Source: Lysinibacillus sp. JNUCC-52
GTDB lineage: Bacteria > Bacillota > Bacilli > Bacillales_A > Planococcaceae
DNA length: 64,000 nucleotides
Direction: 5' to 3'
Assembly: GCF_015999545.1 (NCBI RefSeq)
Contig: NZ_CP065546.1
Coordinates: 1,178,001-1,242,000 of the forward strand
Numbering within the stretch: position 1 is the stretch's first letter; each line of letters starts with the position of its first letter. The notes under the pieces are model-generated. The model was not told where the DNA came from, ran no database searches, and saw nothing but the letters and a program-made list of their open reading frames with translations. Shown piece after piece: positions 44,762 to 53,685 of this stretch. Position numbers and translations under genes: made by a program.

Positions 44762-45580
44762 TTAATCTCCTTCTTTCAGTGAATTCTGAGCAGGTAATAG
44801 GATGCGTTTTGGATGTGTATAAATATTCAGTGTATGTTGTCGGATAAATCCTACCGTCGTAATGCCAAGTTGCTCTGCTAATTGCAATGCTAATTCAGTT
44901 GGTGCTGATTTAGACAGCACAATTTCACAGCCTATTTTGGAGACTTTTAGTAAAATTTCAGACGAGATCCGTCCGCTAAAGACGATGATTTTATCTTGCA
45001 TACTAATATTGTTACGGAGGCAATAGCCGTAAATTTTATCTAACGCATTATGACGTCCTATATCCATGCGGCTTAAGACAATGCCATTGACATTACATAA
45101 TGCGGCATTATGCACACCACCCGTTTTCTTAAAAATGTTTGCACCGTCCTGCATCTCATGCATTAAACGAAAACAATCCTCGGTCGTCATTTGCACATGA
45201 ACATCATCCATTTTTTTCGCTACTAATGCATCATTGGTAAAAACAAATCCTTGCCGACTCATGCCACAACAAGAGGTAATATAACGTTTATTTTGCGTCT
45301 GTTGGTAATAGGGATTGACATGTTTTGTTTTAATATGCACAAAGCCCTCTTTCTCTTGGTGCCAAATTTCCTCAATATCCTCAAAGCTACGTATCACTCG
45401 TTCAGAAGCTAAGTAGCCGATAACCATATCTTCCACATACTCTGGTGTACAAACCATCGTAACAAACTCTTGCTGATTAATTTTTACAGTCACAGCGTAT
45501 TCTGAGACGATTAAATCATCTATTTCTTTTACTTGCTGGCCTTCTACACGCGTAATTTTCCTTGTTATTGCTCGATCCAT
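44762..45580 (-). CDS. fdhD: Formate dehydrogenase accessory sulfurtransferase
   Basis: 272-aa FdhD, which passes sulfur to the bis-MGD cofactor of formate dehydrogenase. Visible features: TPEYVEDMVIGYLASE (residues 45-60), the redox segment RYITSCCGMSRQGF with adjacent cysteines in place of the E. coli CxxC, GGVHNAALCN, and DIGRHNALDKIYGYCL. It stands between a DUF2294 gene and moaA, and the enzyme it serves starts at 46513 on the other strand. Confidence 0.94.
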   Translation of the reverse strand: MDRAITRKITRVEGQQVKEIDDLIVSEYAVTVKINQQEFVTMVCTPEYVEDMVIGYLASERVIRSFEDIEEIWHQEKEGFVHIKTKHVNPYYQQTQNKRYITSCCGMSRQGFVFTNDALVAKKMDDVHVQMTTEDCFRLMHEMQDGANIFKKTGGVHNAALCNVNGIVLSRMDIGRHNALDKIYGYCLRNNISMQDKIIVFSGRISSEILLKVSKIGCEIVLSKSAPTELALQLAEQLGITTVGFIRQHTLNIYTHPKRILLPAQNSLKEGD

Positions 45581-45592
45581 AAGGCATCCCCT

Positions 45593-45940
45593 TTACACAC
45601 TAATATTTTTTTCAAAAACAAAGACGGAAATCGCAAAATCCTCTTCAATTTTTATATCTGAAAATAAGTGCAGTAATTTGCTGCCTATCAATTCCTCCAT
45701 CCCCTCGGGTGGTGATTGTGTATATAAATCCTGAATCATACTCGTCCTTGCAGCATGTACCATCTTTAGCCCTTCGGGTGTACTGGCAATAAATTTTTCC
45801 GTCGGTGTGATATTTCCGTATAATGTTGATACAGCCATATTCTCGACAAAAACAGTATGAATACGCTCTGGCCCTTTTCCAAATACTTCTTTTCTTAACT
45901 TTCGAATCATATCATTAAATTCATGGATTTTTTTTGACAT
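45593..45940 (-). CDS. DUF2294 family protein
   Basis: 115-aa soluble protein with motif IRKLRKEVFGKGPERIHTVF (residues 12-31), the known start of DUF2294 (YbcI-like) proteins. The family has no established function. It is 12 bp upstream of fdhD and likely in the same transcript. Proteins of this family are often near formate dehydrogenase genes (from memory), so a role in formate or bicarbonate metabolism is possible but not shown. Confidence 0.8.
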   Translation of the reverse strand: MSKKIHEFNDMIRKLRKEVFGKGPERIHTVFVENMAVSTLYGNITPTEKFIASTPEGLKMVHAARTSMIQDLYTQSPPEGMEELIGSKLLHLFSDIKIEEDFAISVFVFEKNISV

Positions 45941-46054
45941 AGCAACGATTCTCCCATCGTAAATAAACTTTTTTAGGCAAATTGATATGAGGTCACCCTT
46001 ACAGTTTGTTAATGATATAGCAACTTGAAAAAAATTAAAAGTGATAATATTTTT

Positions 46055-46121
46055 TGATAATCATTCTCATTTAATAAATTTTATGATTAATATTGTTCAT
46101 TTTGAAGGATAAGTCTATAAT
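46055..46121 (+). promoter_or_regulatory. Fur box and sigma-A promoter
   Basis: TGATAATCATTCTCA at 46055-46069 matches the 7-1-7 Fur box in 14 of 15 positions and is the same 15-mer as the Fur box before the iron uptake operon (62451-62465). Downstream lies TTGTTC (46093-46098), 17 bp, TATAAT (46116-46121). It may also influence the divergent DUF2294-fdhD-moaA transcript. Confidence 0.7.
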
Positions 46122-46127
46122 AATACA

Positions 46128-46312
46128 TATCACAAATGGAATTGATTTATTTTAATCCCTATCTCACGATGTTGCATAGTGTTTTTAATATTTGAATTCT
46201 ATTGTTATTAAAAATAAAAGTAGATTGAGTTTTTAGCAAGACCTGCTAAGAATTTTATCCACCATGAATGATTAGCATGTTTTGGACATGTAATTTCATG
46301 GTGGATTTTTTT
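46128..46312 (+). ncRNA. Candidate Fur-linked small RNA or fdh leader
   Basis: From the promoter at 46093-46121 to the terminator at 46257-46312 lie about 185 bases with no ORF carrying a ribosome site; the only ATG frame of note encodes 19 residues without one. A free-standing small RNA, or an attenuated leader of the formate dehydrogenase gene, would fit. Confidence 0.45.
46257..46312 (+). terminator. Strong terminator upstream of the formate dehydrogenase gene
   Basis: ATCCACCATGAA / TTTCATGGTGGAT with an inner ACATG-type hairpin and seven T, 200 bp before the fdh start and not behind any gene on this strand. Confidence 0.88.
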
Positions 46313-46512
46313 ATTTTAAAAAAACGAGACATGGATAATTTGTTATAATCTAGAATTTACACCTATTTCGAGGTAGATTAAAGAACAAGAGGGAATTACA
46401 ATAATAACAAGACAATCGCTTCAAAAATAACTAACTCGATTTGTTATTCCCTTTTGTCTTTAGCCGTAACAAGTTGTCCTATAAGTCTCAAAGTGAATAG
46501 GAGGAAGTTACC

Positions 46513-49449
46513 TTGACTCAAATTAAAATTAATGGCGCTCCATATAATGTAAAAGAAGGAGCAACAATCCTTGATACCATTAATCAACATGGCATTCCTC
46601 ATCCTCAGATTTGTCATGTGCCAGCTGTAGACCCAATTGAAACATGTGATACTTGTATTGTGGAGGTGAATGGCCAATTAGTTCGTTCCTGCTCCACAAA
46701 GGCAGTAGACGGCATGAATATTTTATTAACTTCTGACAAAGCAAAAGCTGCACAAACAGAAGCAATGGACCGTCTACTCGAAAACCATTTATTGTACTGT
46801 ACAGTATGTGATAATAACAATGGAAATTGTACATTACACAATACAGCCGAATTAATGGAAATCGAGCATCAAAAATATCCGTACACGCCCAAAGTTGAAC
46901 CACATGAAGTGGACATGTCGCATCCATTTTACCGATATGATCCTAACCAATGCATTGCATGTGGGCAATGTGTAGAAGTTTGCCAAAATTTACAGGTTAA
47001 CGAAACATTATCACTCGATTGGGAAGCAGAACGACCACGTGTAATTTGGGATAAAGGTGCTGCCATTAACGATTCTTCCTGTGTAAGTTGTGGTCAATGT
47101 GTAACCGTTTGCCCATGTAACGCCTTAATGGAAAAATCCATGCTTGGGGAGGCTGGATTTATGACTGGTTTAAAACAGGATATGTTAGATCCAATGATCA
47201 GTTTGATTAAGGAAGTGGAACCAGGATATAGCGGTATTTTTGCCGTTTCTGAAGTGGAAGCAGCCATGCGTAGTAAACGCACTAAAAAAACGAAAACAGT
47301 TTGTACTTTCTGTGGTGTAGGCTGTTCATTCGAAGTATGGACAAAAGACCGAAAAATTTTAAAAGTACAGCCTTCCGATGGTCCAGTAAATGCGATTTCG
47401 ACTTGTGTCAAAGGGAAATTCGGCTGGGATTTCGTCAATTCAGAAGAACGAATTACAAAACCACTTATACGTAAAAATGATGAGTTTGTTGAATCATCAT
47501 GGGATGAAGCACTGGATCTAATTGCAACAAAACTTGGTGGTATTCAACAACAATATGGTCCTGGTTCTATCGGCTTTATTTCTTCTTCTAAAATTACAAA
47601 TGAAGAAAATTACTTAATTCAAAAAATGGCTCGTCAGTTATTTGAAACAAATGACGTCGATAATTGTTCTCGTTATTGTCAATCTCCTGCTACTGATGGT
47701 TTATTACGAACAGTAGGTTTAGGCGGTGACGCTGGGACAATAAAAGATATTGCCAAAGCTGGTCTTGTCATTATTGTTGGTGCTAACCCAGCTGAAGGTC
47801 ATCCCGTTTTAGCAACACGTGTGAAACGTGCTCATAAATTACATGGTCAGAAATTAATCGTTGCCGATATACGTAAACATGAAATGGCTGAGCGTTCCGA
47901 TATCTTTATGCGTCCGAAACAAGGTACTGACCAAGTTTGGTTAATGGCAGTTACTAAATATATCATTGATCAAGGATGGCATGATGAAGCCTTTATTCAA
48001 GAAAATGTCCTTCATTTTGATGATTTCAAACAAGTGCTTGAAACATATACACTTGATTATGCACAAGAAATGACTGGTATTGCGAAAGAAACATTGATTG
48101 AAGTTGCTGAGATGATTCGTGATGCAGACGGTACATGCGTTCTTTGGGGCATGGGTGTAACACAAAATACTGGCGGTTCATACACATCAGCAGCTATTTC
48201 AAATTTACTATTATCAACTGGTAACTATCGCCGTCCTGGTGCTGGGGCCTACCCTCTCCGCGGTCATAACAATGTTCAAGGTGCTTGTGATATGGGAACA
48301 TTACCAAATCTATTACCAGGCTATCAAAAAGTAACTGATGATGCGGCACGTGCAAAATTCGAAAAAGCTTATGGTGTTCCTATTCAGTCCCAACCAGGTC
48401 GTACTAATATGCAGATGTTAGATGCCATTATGGAAGGTAAAATGAAAGCGATGTATTTAGTGGGTGAAGATATGGCACTTGTTGACTGTAATGCCAACCA
48501 TGTAGATGAGGTCCTTTCACAAATAGAATTTTTTGTAGTACAGGATTGTTTCCTATCACGTACTGCACAATATGCAGATGTTATTTTACCAGCTGCCCCT
48601 TCCCTTGAAAAAGAAGGTACATTTACAAATACTGAACGTCGCGTTCAGCGCCTGTATCAAGTTTTACCAACACTTGGTGAATCAAAAGCAGATTGGGAAA
48701 TCCTTCAAGCTGTAGCACGTCGATTAGGAGCAGATTGGCATTATGAACATCCAAGTGATATTTTTGATGAAATGGCGAGCCTGTCTCCTCTATTTTCACA
48801 AGCCAACTATGATGTCTTAGAAGGCTGGGGTAGTTTCTGTTGGGGTAGCCACGATGGTAAAGATACACCGTTATTGTATGAAGACGGCTTTAACTTCCCT
48901 GACAAAAAAGCCCGTTTTGCTTTAAATGATTGGGTACAACCAGTTGAATTTGAGGCACAATACGATTGTCATATTAACAATGGTCGTATGCTTGAACACT
49001 TCCACGAAGGAAATTTAACAAATAAATCGAAAGGTATTCAATCAAAGGTACCTGAGATTTTCGTTGAAGTCTCACCAGAATTGGCAAAAGAACGAGGCAT
49101 TGAAGATGGGGCCCTACTCCGTTTAGTATCTCCATATGGCGCATTAAAGCTAAATGCCCTTGTTACAGATCGTGTACAAGGAAATGAATTATTTTTACCA
49201 ATGAACTCTGTTAGCAAAGATTCAGCTATCAACTTCTTAACTGGTCCTGCAGCAGATGTTAATACATCAACACCAGCTTATAAACAAACAAAAGTACGAG
49301 TAGAAGTGCTAAAAGCTAAAGGCAAAACACCACTTCCTCGCACTAACCCTCGCTATAAAAAGCGTCATCCTCAAAATGGTGTTGAGGTACAACGAAAATG
49401 GAATCGTCCTGGCTACGTTCACTTAACAACCATAAACGAAAGAGAGTGA
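46513..49449 (+). CDS. Formate dehydrogenase catalytic subunit (YrhE/YjgC type)
   Basis: 978-aa molybdoenzyme. Order: 2Fe-2S ferredoxin-like domain (residues 1-80); His-Cys cluster HLLYCTVCDNNNGNCTLHN (about 93-111); two 4Fe-4S motifs CIACGQCVEVC and CVSCGQCVTVC (about 140-205); 4Fe-4S of the catalytic core CTFCGVGC (about 262); Cys metal ligand in CSRYCQSPATDG; C-terminal MGD-binding domain. No UGA codon, so it is a Cys enzyme, not selenium. It oxidises formate to carbon dioxide with NAD or another acceptor. TTG start after AGGAGG. First of a three-gene group with the DUF1641 and Mrp genes. Confidence 0.95.
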   Translation: MTQIKINGAPYNVKEGATILDTINQHGIPHPQICHVPAVDPIETCDTCIVEVNGQLVRSCSTKAVDGMNILLTSDKAKAAQTEAMDRLLENHLLYCTVCDNNNGNCTLHNTAELMEIEHQKYPYTPKVEPHEVDMSHPFYRYDPNQCIACGQCVEVCQNLQVNETLSLDWEAERPRVIWDKGAAINDSSCVSCGQCVTVCPCNALMEKSMLGEAGFMTGLKQDMLDPMISLIKEVEPGYSGIFAVSEVEAAMRSKRTKKTKTVCTFCGVGCSFEVWTKDRKILKVQPSDGPVNAISTCVKGKFGWDFVNSEERITKPLIRKNDEFVESSWDEALDLIATKLGGIQQQYGPGSIGFISSSKITNEENYLIQKMARQLFETNDVDNCSRYCQSPATDGLLRTVGLGGDAGTIKDIAKAGLVIIVGANPAEGHPVLATRVKRAHKLHGQKLIVADIRKHEMAERSDIFMRPKQGTDQVWLMAVTKYIIDQGWHDEAFIQENVLHFDDFKQVLETYTLDYAQEMTGIAKETLIEVAEMIRDADGTCVLWGMGVTQNTGGSYTSAAISNLLLSTGNYRRPGAGAYPLRGHNNVQGACDMGTLPNLLPGYQKVTDDAARAKFEKAYGVPIQSQPGRTNMQMLDAIMEGKMKAMYLVGEDMALVDCNANHVDEVLSQIEFFVVQDCFLSRTAQYADVILPAAPSLEKEGTFTNTERRVQRLYQVLPTLGESKADWEILQAVARRLGADWHYEHPSDIFDEMASLSPLFSQANYDVLEGWGSFCWGSHDGKDTPLLYEDGFNFPDKKARFALNDWVQPVEFEAQYDCHINNGRMLEHFHEGNLTNKSKGIQSKVPEIFVEVSPELAKERGIEDGALLRLVSPYGALKLNALVTDRVQGNELFLPMNSVSKDSAINFLTGPAADVNTSTPAYKQTKVRVEVLKAKGKTPLPRTNPRYKKRHPQNGVEVQRKWNRPGYVHLTTINERE

Positions 49450-49453
49450 GAGC

Positions 49454-49933
49454 ATGGCTGCACCCATTACAAATATAAAAAAACAACAAGTAACAGAAGA
49501 ACAGCTAAAGGAACAAAAATTAGATAATCTCAAACAACTGCTTTCTGATCAAGAAGATGCAGTCAATCAAGTGTTGCTTATTATGGCTGAATTAAATGAT
49601 ATCGGTGCATTAGAAGCAGCAATGAAGCTACTAGAAGCTAAAGAAGAAGTCGCCCATGTTGCACTTGGACAATTAACACGAAAACCTGTAACTAATATTA
49701 TTAATAATTTAATGGGTGTTGCGGGAGCATTGACTGAGCTAAGTCCTGAAACAACGACTAAGCTGATTGATGGCTTAAATTCAGGTGTAGAGGAAGCCAA
49801 CAAAGCACTTGAATCCGATGAAAAAGTAAGTGCCTTTAAGCTTGTAAAAATGTTAAATGATCCAGATGTCAATCGTGCCCTCAATTTTGGGGTCCATTTC
49901 TTAAAGGGACTTGGCAAAGGTTTAAAAGAATAA
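49454..49933 (+). CDS. DUF1641 protein, formate dehydrogenase partner
   Basis: 159-aa soluble helical protein of the YrhD/YjgD family (ALEAAMKLLEAKEEVAHVA, LTELSPETTTKLIDGLNSGVE, NDPDVNRALNFGVHFLKGLG). DUF1641 genes directly follow the Bacillus-type formate dehydrogenase genes and encode a presumed small subunit or assembly factor. It begins four bases after the dehydrogenase stop, with GAGAG as a modest ribosome site. Confidence 0.88.
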   Translation: MAAPITNIKKQQVTEEQLKEQKLDNLKQLLSDQEDAVNQVLLIMAELNDIGALEAAMKLLEAKEEVAHVALGQLTRKPVTNIINNLMGVAGALTELSPETTTKLIDGLNSGVEEANKALESDEKVSAFKLVKMLNDPDVNRALNFGVHFLKGLGKGLKE

Positions 49934-49945
49934 GGTGGTTCTGTT

Positions 49946-50992
49946 ATGTTAGGACAAGAAGATGTAATCAACGCATTACAACAAGTTCAAGATCCTGAGC
50001 TTCATCAGAGTATCGTCACATTGAATATGGTCCGCAATATTCATATAAATGACACCCATCTATCACTGGATATTATTTTAACGATTCCTGGATGTCCGTT
50101 AAAAGCGAAAATCAAGCAAGATGTGGAGGAAGCATTACAAGCGATTGGTGCCTCAAGTGTTGCCATTACCTTTGGCGCTATGACTGATCAGGAACGTCGT
50201 GCATTAACTGCCTCTTTACAAGAGAAAAATGTTGATGCACAAGGCATGCCTCACATGTTGCAGCTTAATTCTGGCGTGCAATTCATTGCTATCACAAGTG
50301 GCAAAGGCGGTGTTGGGAAATCGACTGTTACGATTAATTTGGCGGTCGCTCTTGCCCGTCTTGGTAAACGTGTAGGCATACTTGATGCTGATATTTATGG
50401 TTTTAGTATTCCTGCCATGATGAACATTGAGCAAAAACCTACCATGATTGACCAAACAGCGATTCCAGTTGAAAGTCATGGGGTTAAATTGATGTCGATG
50501 GGCTTTTTCACAAATGGAAACCAGCCTGTTATGTGGCGTGGGCCTATGCTTAACAAATGGATTCGCAATTTCCTTGTCAATACGTTATGGGGCGATTTGG
50601 ACTATCTCCTGATTGATTTACCTCCAGGTACTGGGGATGTAGCCATTGATATGGCAGCGATGATTCCACAAGCACAAGAAATCATCGTTACAACACCGCA
50701 TCTTGCCGCGTCTCATGTCGCATCCCGTGCAGGCTTGATGGCACAACATACGAAGCATACTATACTTGGTGTAGTAGAAAACATGGCTTATTTTGCTGGG
50801 GCAGATGGTCAAAAAAACTATCTGTTTGGACAAGGTGGAGCCGAACATTTGGCAGATTTACTGCAAACGCAAGTAATAGCTCATATTCCTTTCGCCCAGC
50901 CTGAAGAAAATACAGGCTCCTCGGTATATGATGAAGAAACAATTATCGGCGAAATATTTACTCAGCTAGCAGAAGATTTACTACATCAATAA
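49946..50992 (+). CDS. Mrp/ApbC family Fe-S cluster carrier ATPase
   Basis: 348-aa P-loop protein. N-terminal DUF59/MIP18 domain (residues 5-85, VQDPELHQSIVTLNMV) and a C-terminal Mrp ATPase with deviant Walker A SGKGGVGKST (about 114-123) and DADIYGFSIP. The CxxC that bridges the Fe-S cluster in classical ApbC is not evident, as in B. subtilis SalA. It starts 12 bp after the DUF1641 gene and may supply iron-sulfur clusters to the dehydrogenase, which needs several. General housekeeping function is equally possible. Confidence 0.9.
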   Translation: MLGQEDVINALQQVQDPELHQSIVTLNMVRNIHINDTHLSLDIILTIPGCPLKAKIKQDVEEALQAIGASSVAITFGAMTDQERRALTASLQEKNVDAQGMPHMLQLNSGVQFIAITSGKGGVGKSTVTINLAVALARLGKRVGILDADIYGFSIPAMMNIEQKPTMIDQTAIPVESHGVKLMSMGFFTNGNQPVMWRGPMLNKWIRNFLVNTLWGDLDYLLIDLPPGTGDVAIDMAAMIPQAQEIIVTTPHLAASHVASRAGLMAQHTKHTILGVVENMAYFAGADGQKNYLFGQGGAEHLADLLQTQVIAHIPFAQPEENTGSSVYDEETIIGEIFTQLAEDLLHQ

Positions 50993-50997
50993 AACAG

Positions 50998-51040
50998 AAA
51001 TCCCTTGATTTGCTTTTACACAAATCAAGGGATTTTTTCT
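50998..51040. terminator. Bidirectional terminator after the Mrp gene
   Basis: AAATCCCTTGATTTG / CAAATCAAGGGATTT plus T run; A-rich on the left side, so it may also serve the converging gene at 51042. Confidence 0.88.
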
Positions 51041-51041
51041 G

Positions 51042-51332
51042 TTACAAATAACCCGCCTTTTTTAGTACTTGCATGAAATAAAAACGATACGTATTTTGGA
51101 CGAATGAATCTAAAGGTAGCCCTACATTCACCTGATATTTTGTAAAAATAAAATAAAACCGTTTATCCCATTTTAAACGTAATAACTCTCCTGCATCTTC
51201 ACCATACTTCGCTGTAAATTCCACAATTAAAGGCTCAATCATCTCATAACAATAGTCTTTTAAATTCGCTAGTGCTTCAATATCTTTATCCCTTTGAAAG
51301 CGAATAATCCAATCCACTAATTGCTCATTCAT
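51042..51332 (-). CDS. Small protein of unknown function, weakly like sigma-factor region 2
   Basis: 96-aa soluble, helical, aromatic-rich protein. The central stretch LRLKWDKRFYFIFTKYQVN followed by LPLDSFVQNTYRFYFMQVLK recalls the start of sigma-70 region 2 in accessory sigma factors, but no region 4 follows. The resemblance is weak and by eye. AAGGA lies 13 bases before the ATG. It converges with the Mrp gene and is read as a single gene. Confidence 0.65.
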   Translation of the reverse strand: MNEQLVDWIIRFQRDKDIEALANLKDYCYEMIEPLIVEFTAKYGEDAGELLRLKWDKRFYFIFTKYQVNVGLPLDSFVQNTYRFYFMQVLKKAGYL

Positions 51333-51428
51333 GTCCGAACGTCATCCTTTTATATAGAGTTTCTTCCTATTTAATAATACTCTTTTTTTATGAAGCCGAA
51401 AAGTGAACAAAACATGCCTATTGAATTA

Positions 51429-51453
51429 TCAGAATTGTTTCGGTGCCTGTCAC
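51429..51453 (+). repeat. Interspersed intergenic repeat, copy E
   Basis: TCAGAATTGTTTCGGTGCCT followed by GTCAC. It overlaps the stop codon end of the CamS gene by a few bases. Confidence 0.6.
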
Positions 51454-52583
51454 TCTATTGGAGTGGCGAAAATTTGTTTTTCTGCTGGGTCCCATAAAAT
51501 AATTCCAACATCTTGTTTTTGATCGATAATACGAATTGTTACAGGAACATAGTCAAATAAAATGGCATTTAATTTTGTACTAATAAACTGCAAAAGAGCA
51601 ATCAATTCCGTATCATTTATTAGAGGTGCATGTACTTCTATCTTAATATCTGCTAATTTTCCATCTTCATATCGTAGCTTTCCAAATGCTTTTGGATTTA
51701 AATGTTTGAAATTCTTTTGTATTTCTTCCTTAAAACTTAATAATTTATTATATGTATCTTGATCTAAACTATATAATGCATCAGAAGGAAATGTATAATC
51801 TTTTTTATCAATCTCCGTCCATTTATCTATTCTATCCTTACTCTCCCCAATAAAGGTTTCAGCTAAAAAAATACCTGGAAGTATATCATTTTTATTGGAT
51901 TCCTGATACAACGTTAAATAGATTGGAACATTCGGCATTGCTTCATGATTTCTTATATTTTTTACTATTGTTTCTGCTATTTTTTTACCGTAATTCTTTA
52001 CATCATTGACATCATCATCGGTATTATCAACTTTCACTTGGTCTGTATAAATTAATCCTTTATCATCAGATACTCGTATGTCATAATATTCATTCAACGA
52101 TATAGCTAATGACATCCCTTCTATTTTTCCACTTTTTTTGTTAATGTAATTTTGTTCTAATATATGAGATAAAAAAAGTGGATTCTGTTTTTCATCCTCT
52201 AACACATTTCCAGTACTATTTTTTATCGGTGGATTTAAACCTAACCCTTCTTCCGTTTTTCTTGCCAACCATTGATTAATCATATTTTTATCTAAATATT
52301 GGCCTTCTTGCATATAAAAACTATTAGGTGAAAAATAATTAACTGATAAATTCATTAACCCTTTTTCTATTTCATTGATATTTATCGTATTATTCATATT
52401 ACTAACAATTAATCCTCTTGCTACATTCATTTTAGCGGGTTGTTGAATTTCGAATGTTTCCTTTTTCTGAATTGAAGATATATACATTTTCTCATTATTA
52501 TTTTTACTTTCTTCCTCATCACTACAAGCTACTAAAAAGAATAAAGGTGATATTAATAAAAGCACACTTTTTCTTATAACCAT
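51450..52583 (-). CDS. CamS family sex-pheromone-like lipoprotein
   Basis: 377-aa lipoprotein. The signal peptide ends in LVACSDEE with the lipidated Cys near residue 20. The mature part matches CamS (YerH) signatures: LSVNYFSPNSFYMQEGQYLD and NQWLARKTEEGLGLNPP. In enterococci and staphylococci, processed signal peptides of such proteins act as pheromones for plasmid transfer; in Bacillus the function is unknown. AAGGAG precedes the ATG. Not clearly in an operon. Confidence 0.9.
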   Translation of the reverse strand: MVIRKSVLLLISPLFFLVACSDEEESKNNNEKMYISSIQKKETFEIQQPAKMNVARGLIVSNMNNTININEIEKGLMNLSVNYFSPNSFYMQEGQYLDKNMINQWLARKTEEGLGLNPPIKNSTGNVLEDEKQNPLFLSHILEQNYINKKSGKIEGMSLAISLNEYYDIRVSDDKGLIYTDQVKVDNTDDDVNDVKNYGKKIAETIVKNIRNHEAMPNVPIYLTLYQESNKNDILPGIFLAETFIGESKDRIDKWTEIDKKDYTFPSDALYSLDQDTYNKLLSFKEEIQKNFKHLNPKAFGKLRYEDGKLADIKIEVHAPLINDTELIALLQFISTKLNAILFDYVPVTIRIIDQKQDVGIILWDPAEKQIFATPIE

Positions 52584-52812
52584 GACTATAATGCTCCTTT
52601 CTTATTGTGATATTATGAAAATCTTACCCTACTATCGTCATACCTTATATTACCATAAGTTCTATTAATATTTATATTAAAGACTTTATATATTACAACC
52701 GCTATTTGTTATTTAAGAAGGTGCAAAACGTCTAGTTGCTAGCAAATAAAACAATCGTTTTACTGTTATTTAAAGTGCATTTTTCATTCAAAATGGAGTT
52801 TAATATACATAC

Positions 52813-52842
52813 AAAAAACCCTATAAAAAATACAGGGTCTTT
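52813..52842 (-). terminator. Terminator of the GNAT gene
   Basis: Minus strand ACCCTGTATTTTTTATAGGGT followed by six T; the stem is short but the T run is good. Confidence 0.7.
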
Positions 52843-52863
52843 GTAAATGATTTATATCAATAA

Positions 52864-53406
52864 TTAACTCTCACTCATAAAGGCTTTTGAATAATTTACT
52901 GTTCCTTGAACATTAGTCAAAGAATCTTTCGTCAATTCAATTGCCATAAATACTTCATCCGGCACATCAAAAGGAGCTTTTATATTCCATAAACTTGCCT
53001 TTTTAAATCCGAATTTCGGGTAATAATCTTTGTGTCCTAAAACGATTACTGACTGAAAACCAAGCTCTTTTGCACGTTTTAAAGCTGCATTAATGAGTTG
53101 ACTACCTACACCTTTCTTGTGGTGTTCAGGTGCGACTGCAACAGGAGCAAGTGCTAAAGAATCTACAGTTAAATTAGAAGCGACAATTGTTATTTTAGAT
53201 AAAAGAATATGACCAACAATTTCATTCGTTTCCTGATCTATCGCTACTAGTGACAAGTCAGAAATAAAAGCATCTGATTGTCTAATTTTATTCACAAGAA
53301 AATGCTCTTGTTTGTCACTTTGTTCTACATTTAAAAATGCCATTTTGATAACATCTTCAATTTTTTTGCAATCTGAAGGGTGCTCTTGCCTAATTTTAAT
53401 ATACAT
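52864..53406 (-). CDS. GNAT N-acetyltransferase (YhbS-like)
   Basis: 180-aa acetyltransferase: IRQEHPSDCKKIEDVIKMAF at the start, acetyl-CoA loop VAPEHHKKGVGSQLINAAL (about residues 93-111), and VLGHKDYYPKFGFKKASLW (about 121-139). This last motif is typical of YhbS-type enzymes. Acceptor unknown. AGGAG lies close to the ATG. Monocistronic with a terminator downstream. Confidence 0.9.
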   Translation of the reverse strand: MYIKIRQEHPSDCKKIEDVIKMAFLNVEQSDKQEHFLVNKIRQSDAFISDLSLVAIDQETNEIVGHILLSKITIVASNLTVDSLALAPVAVAPEHHKKGVGSQLINAALKRAKELGFQSVIVLGHKDYYPKFGFKKASLWNIKAPFDVPDEVFMAIELTKDSLTNVQGTVNYSKAFMSES

Positions 53407-53610
53407 ATACTCTCCTATTTTAAAAAAATTTCGAAATTACCCAACATACTTTCTTAATAATAATTATTAAGAAAGTTTCCATCCCAGTAAGAAACATAAG
53501 TTAATCAAACAAAAACCTCCAATTTAATATGAGCCTATTTTATTTCAAATTTATATGGCAAGTCAAACATGTTATTTTTTCGAACTAAATAAATAATCGT
53601 GAAATTGTGT

Positions 53611-53634
53611 GTAAATTGTATGGGTGACTGGCAC
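53611..53634 (+). repeat. Interspersed intergenic repeat, copy F
   Basis: GTAAATTGTATGGGTGACTG followed by GCAC, close to copies B and C. It lies just outside the dut terminator. Confidence 0.55.
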
Positions 53635-53642
53635 TCCTACAA

Positions 53643-53676
53643 AAAAATTAAGTTCGGTACAGTACCGAACTTAATT
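53643..53676 (-). terminator. Terminator of the nrdHIEF-dut operon
   Basis: Perfect palindrome ATTAAGTTCGGTAC / GTACCGAACTTAAT ending in seven T on the minus strand. Confidence 0.88.
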
Positions 53677-53685
53677 CTTACGAAC

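Noticed and set aside
46513-49449. Possible selenocysteine formate dehydrogenase
   Set aside because: The metal-ligand position is encoded as Cys (CSRYCQS), no in-frame TGA is present and no SECIS-like hairpin was seen.
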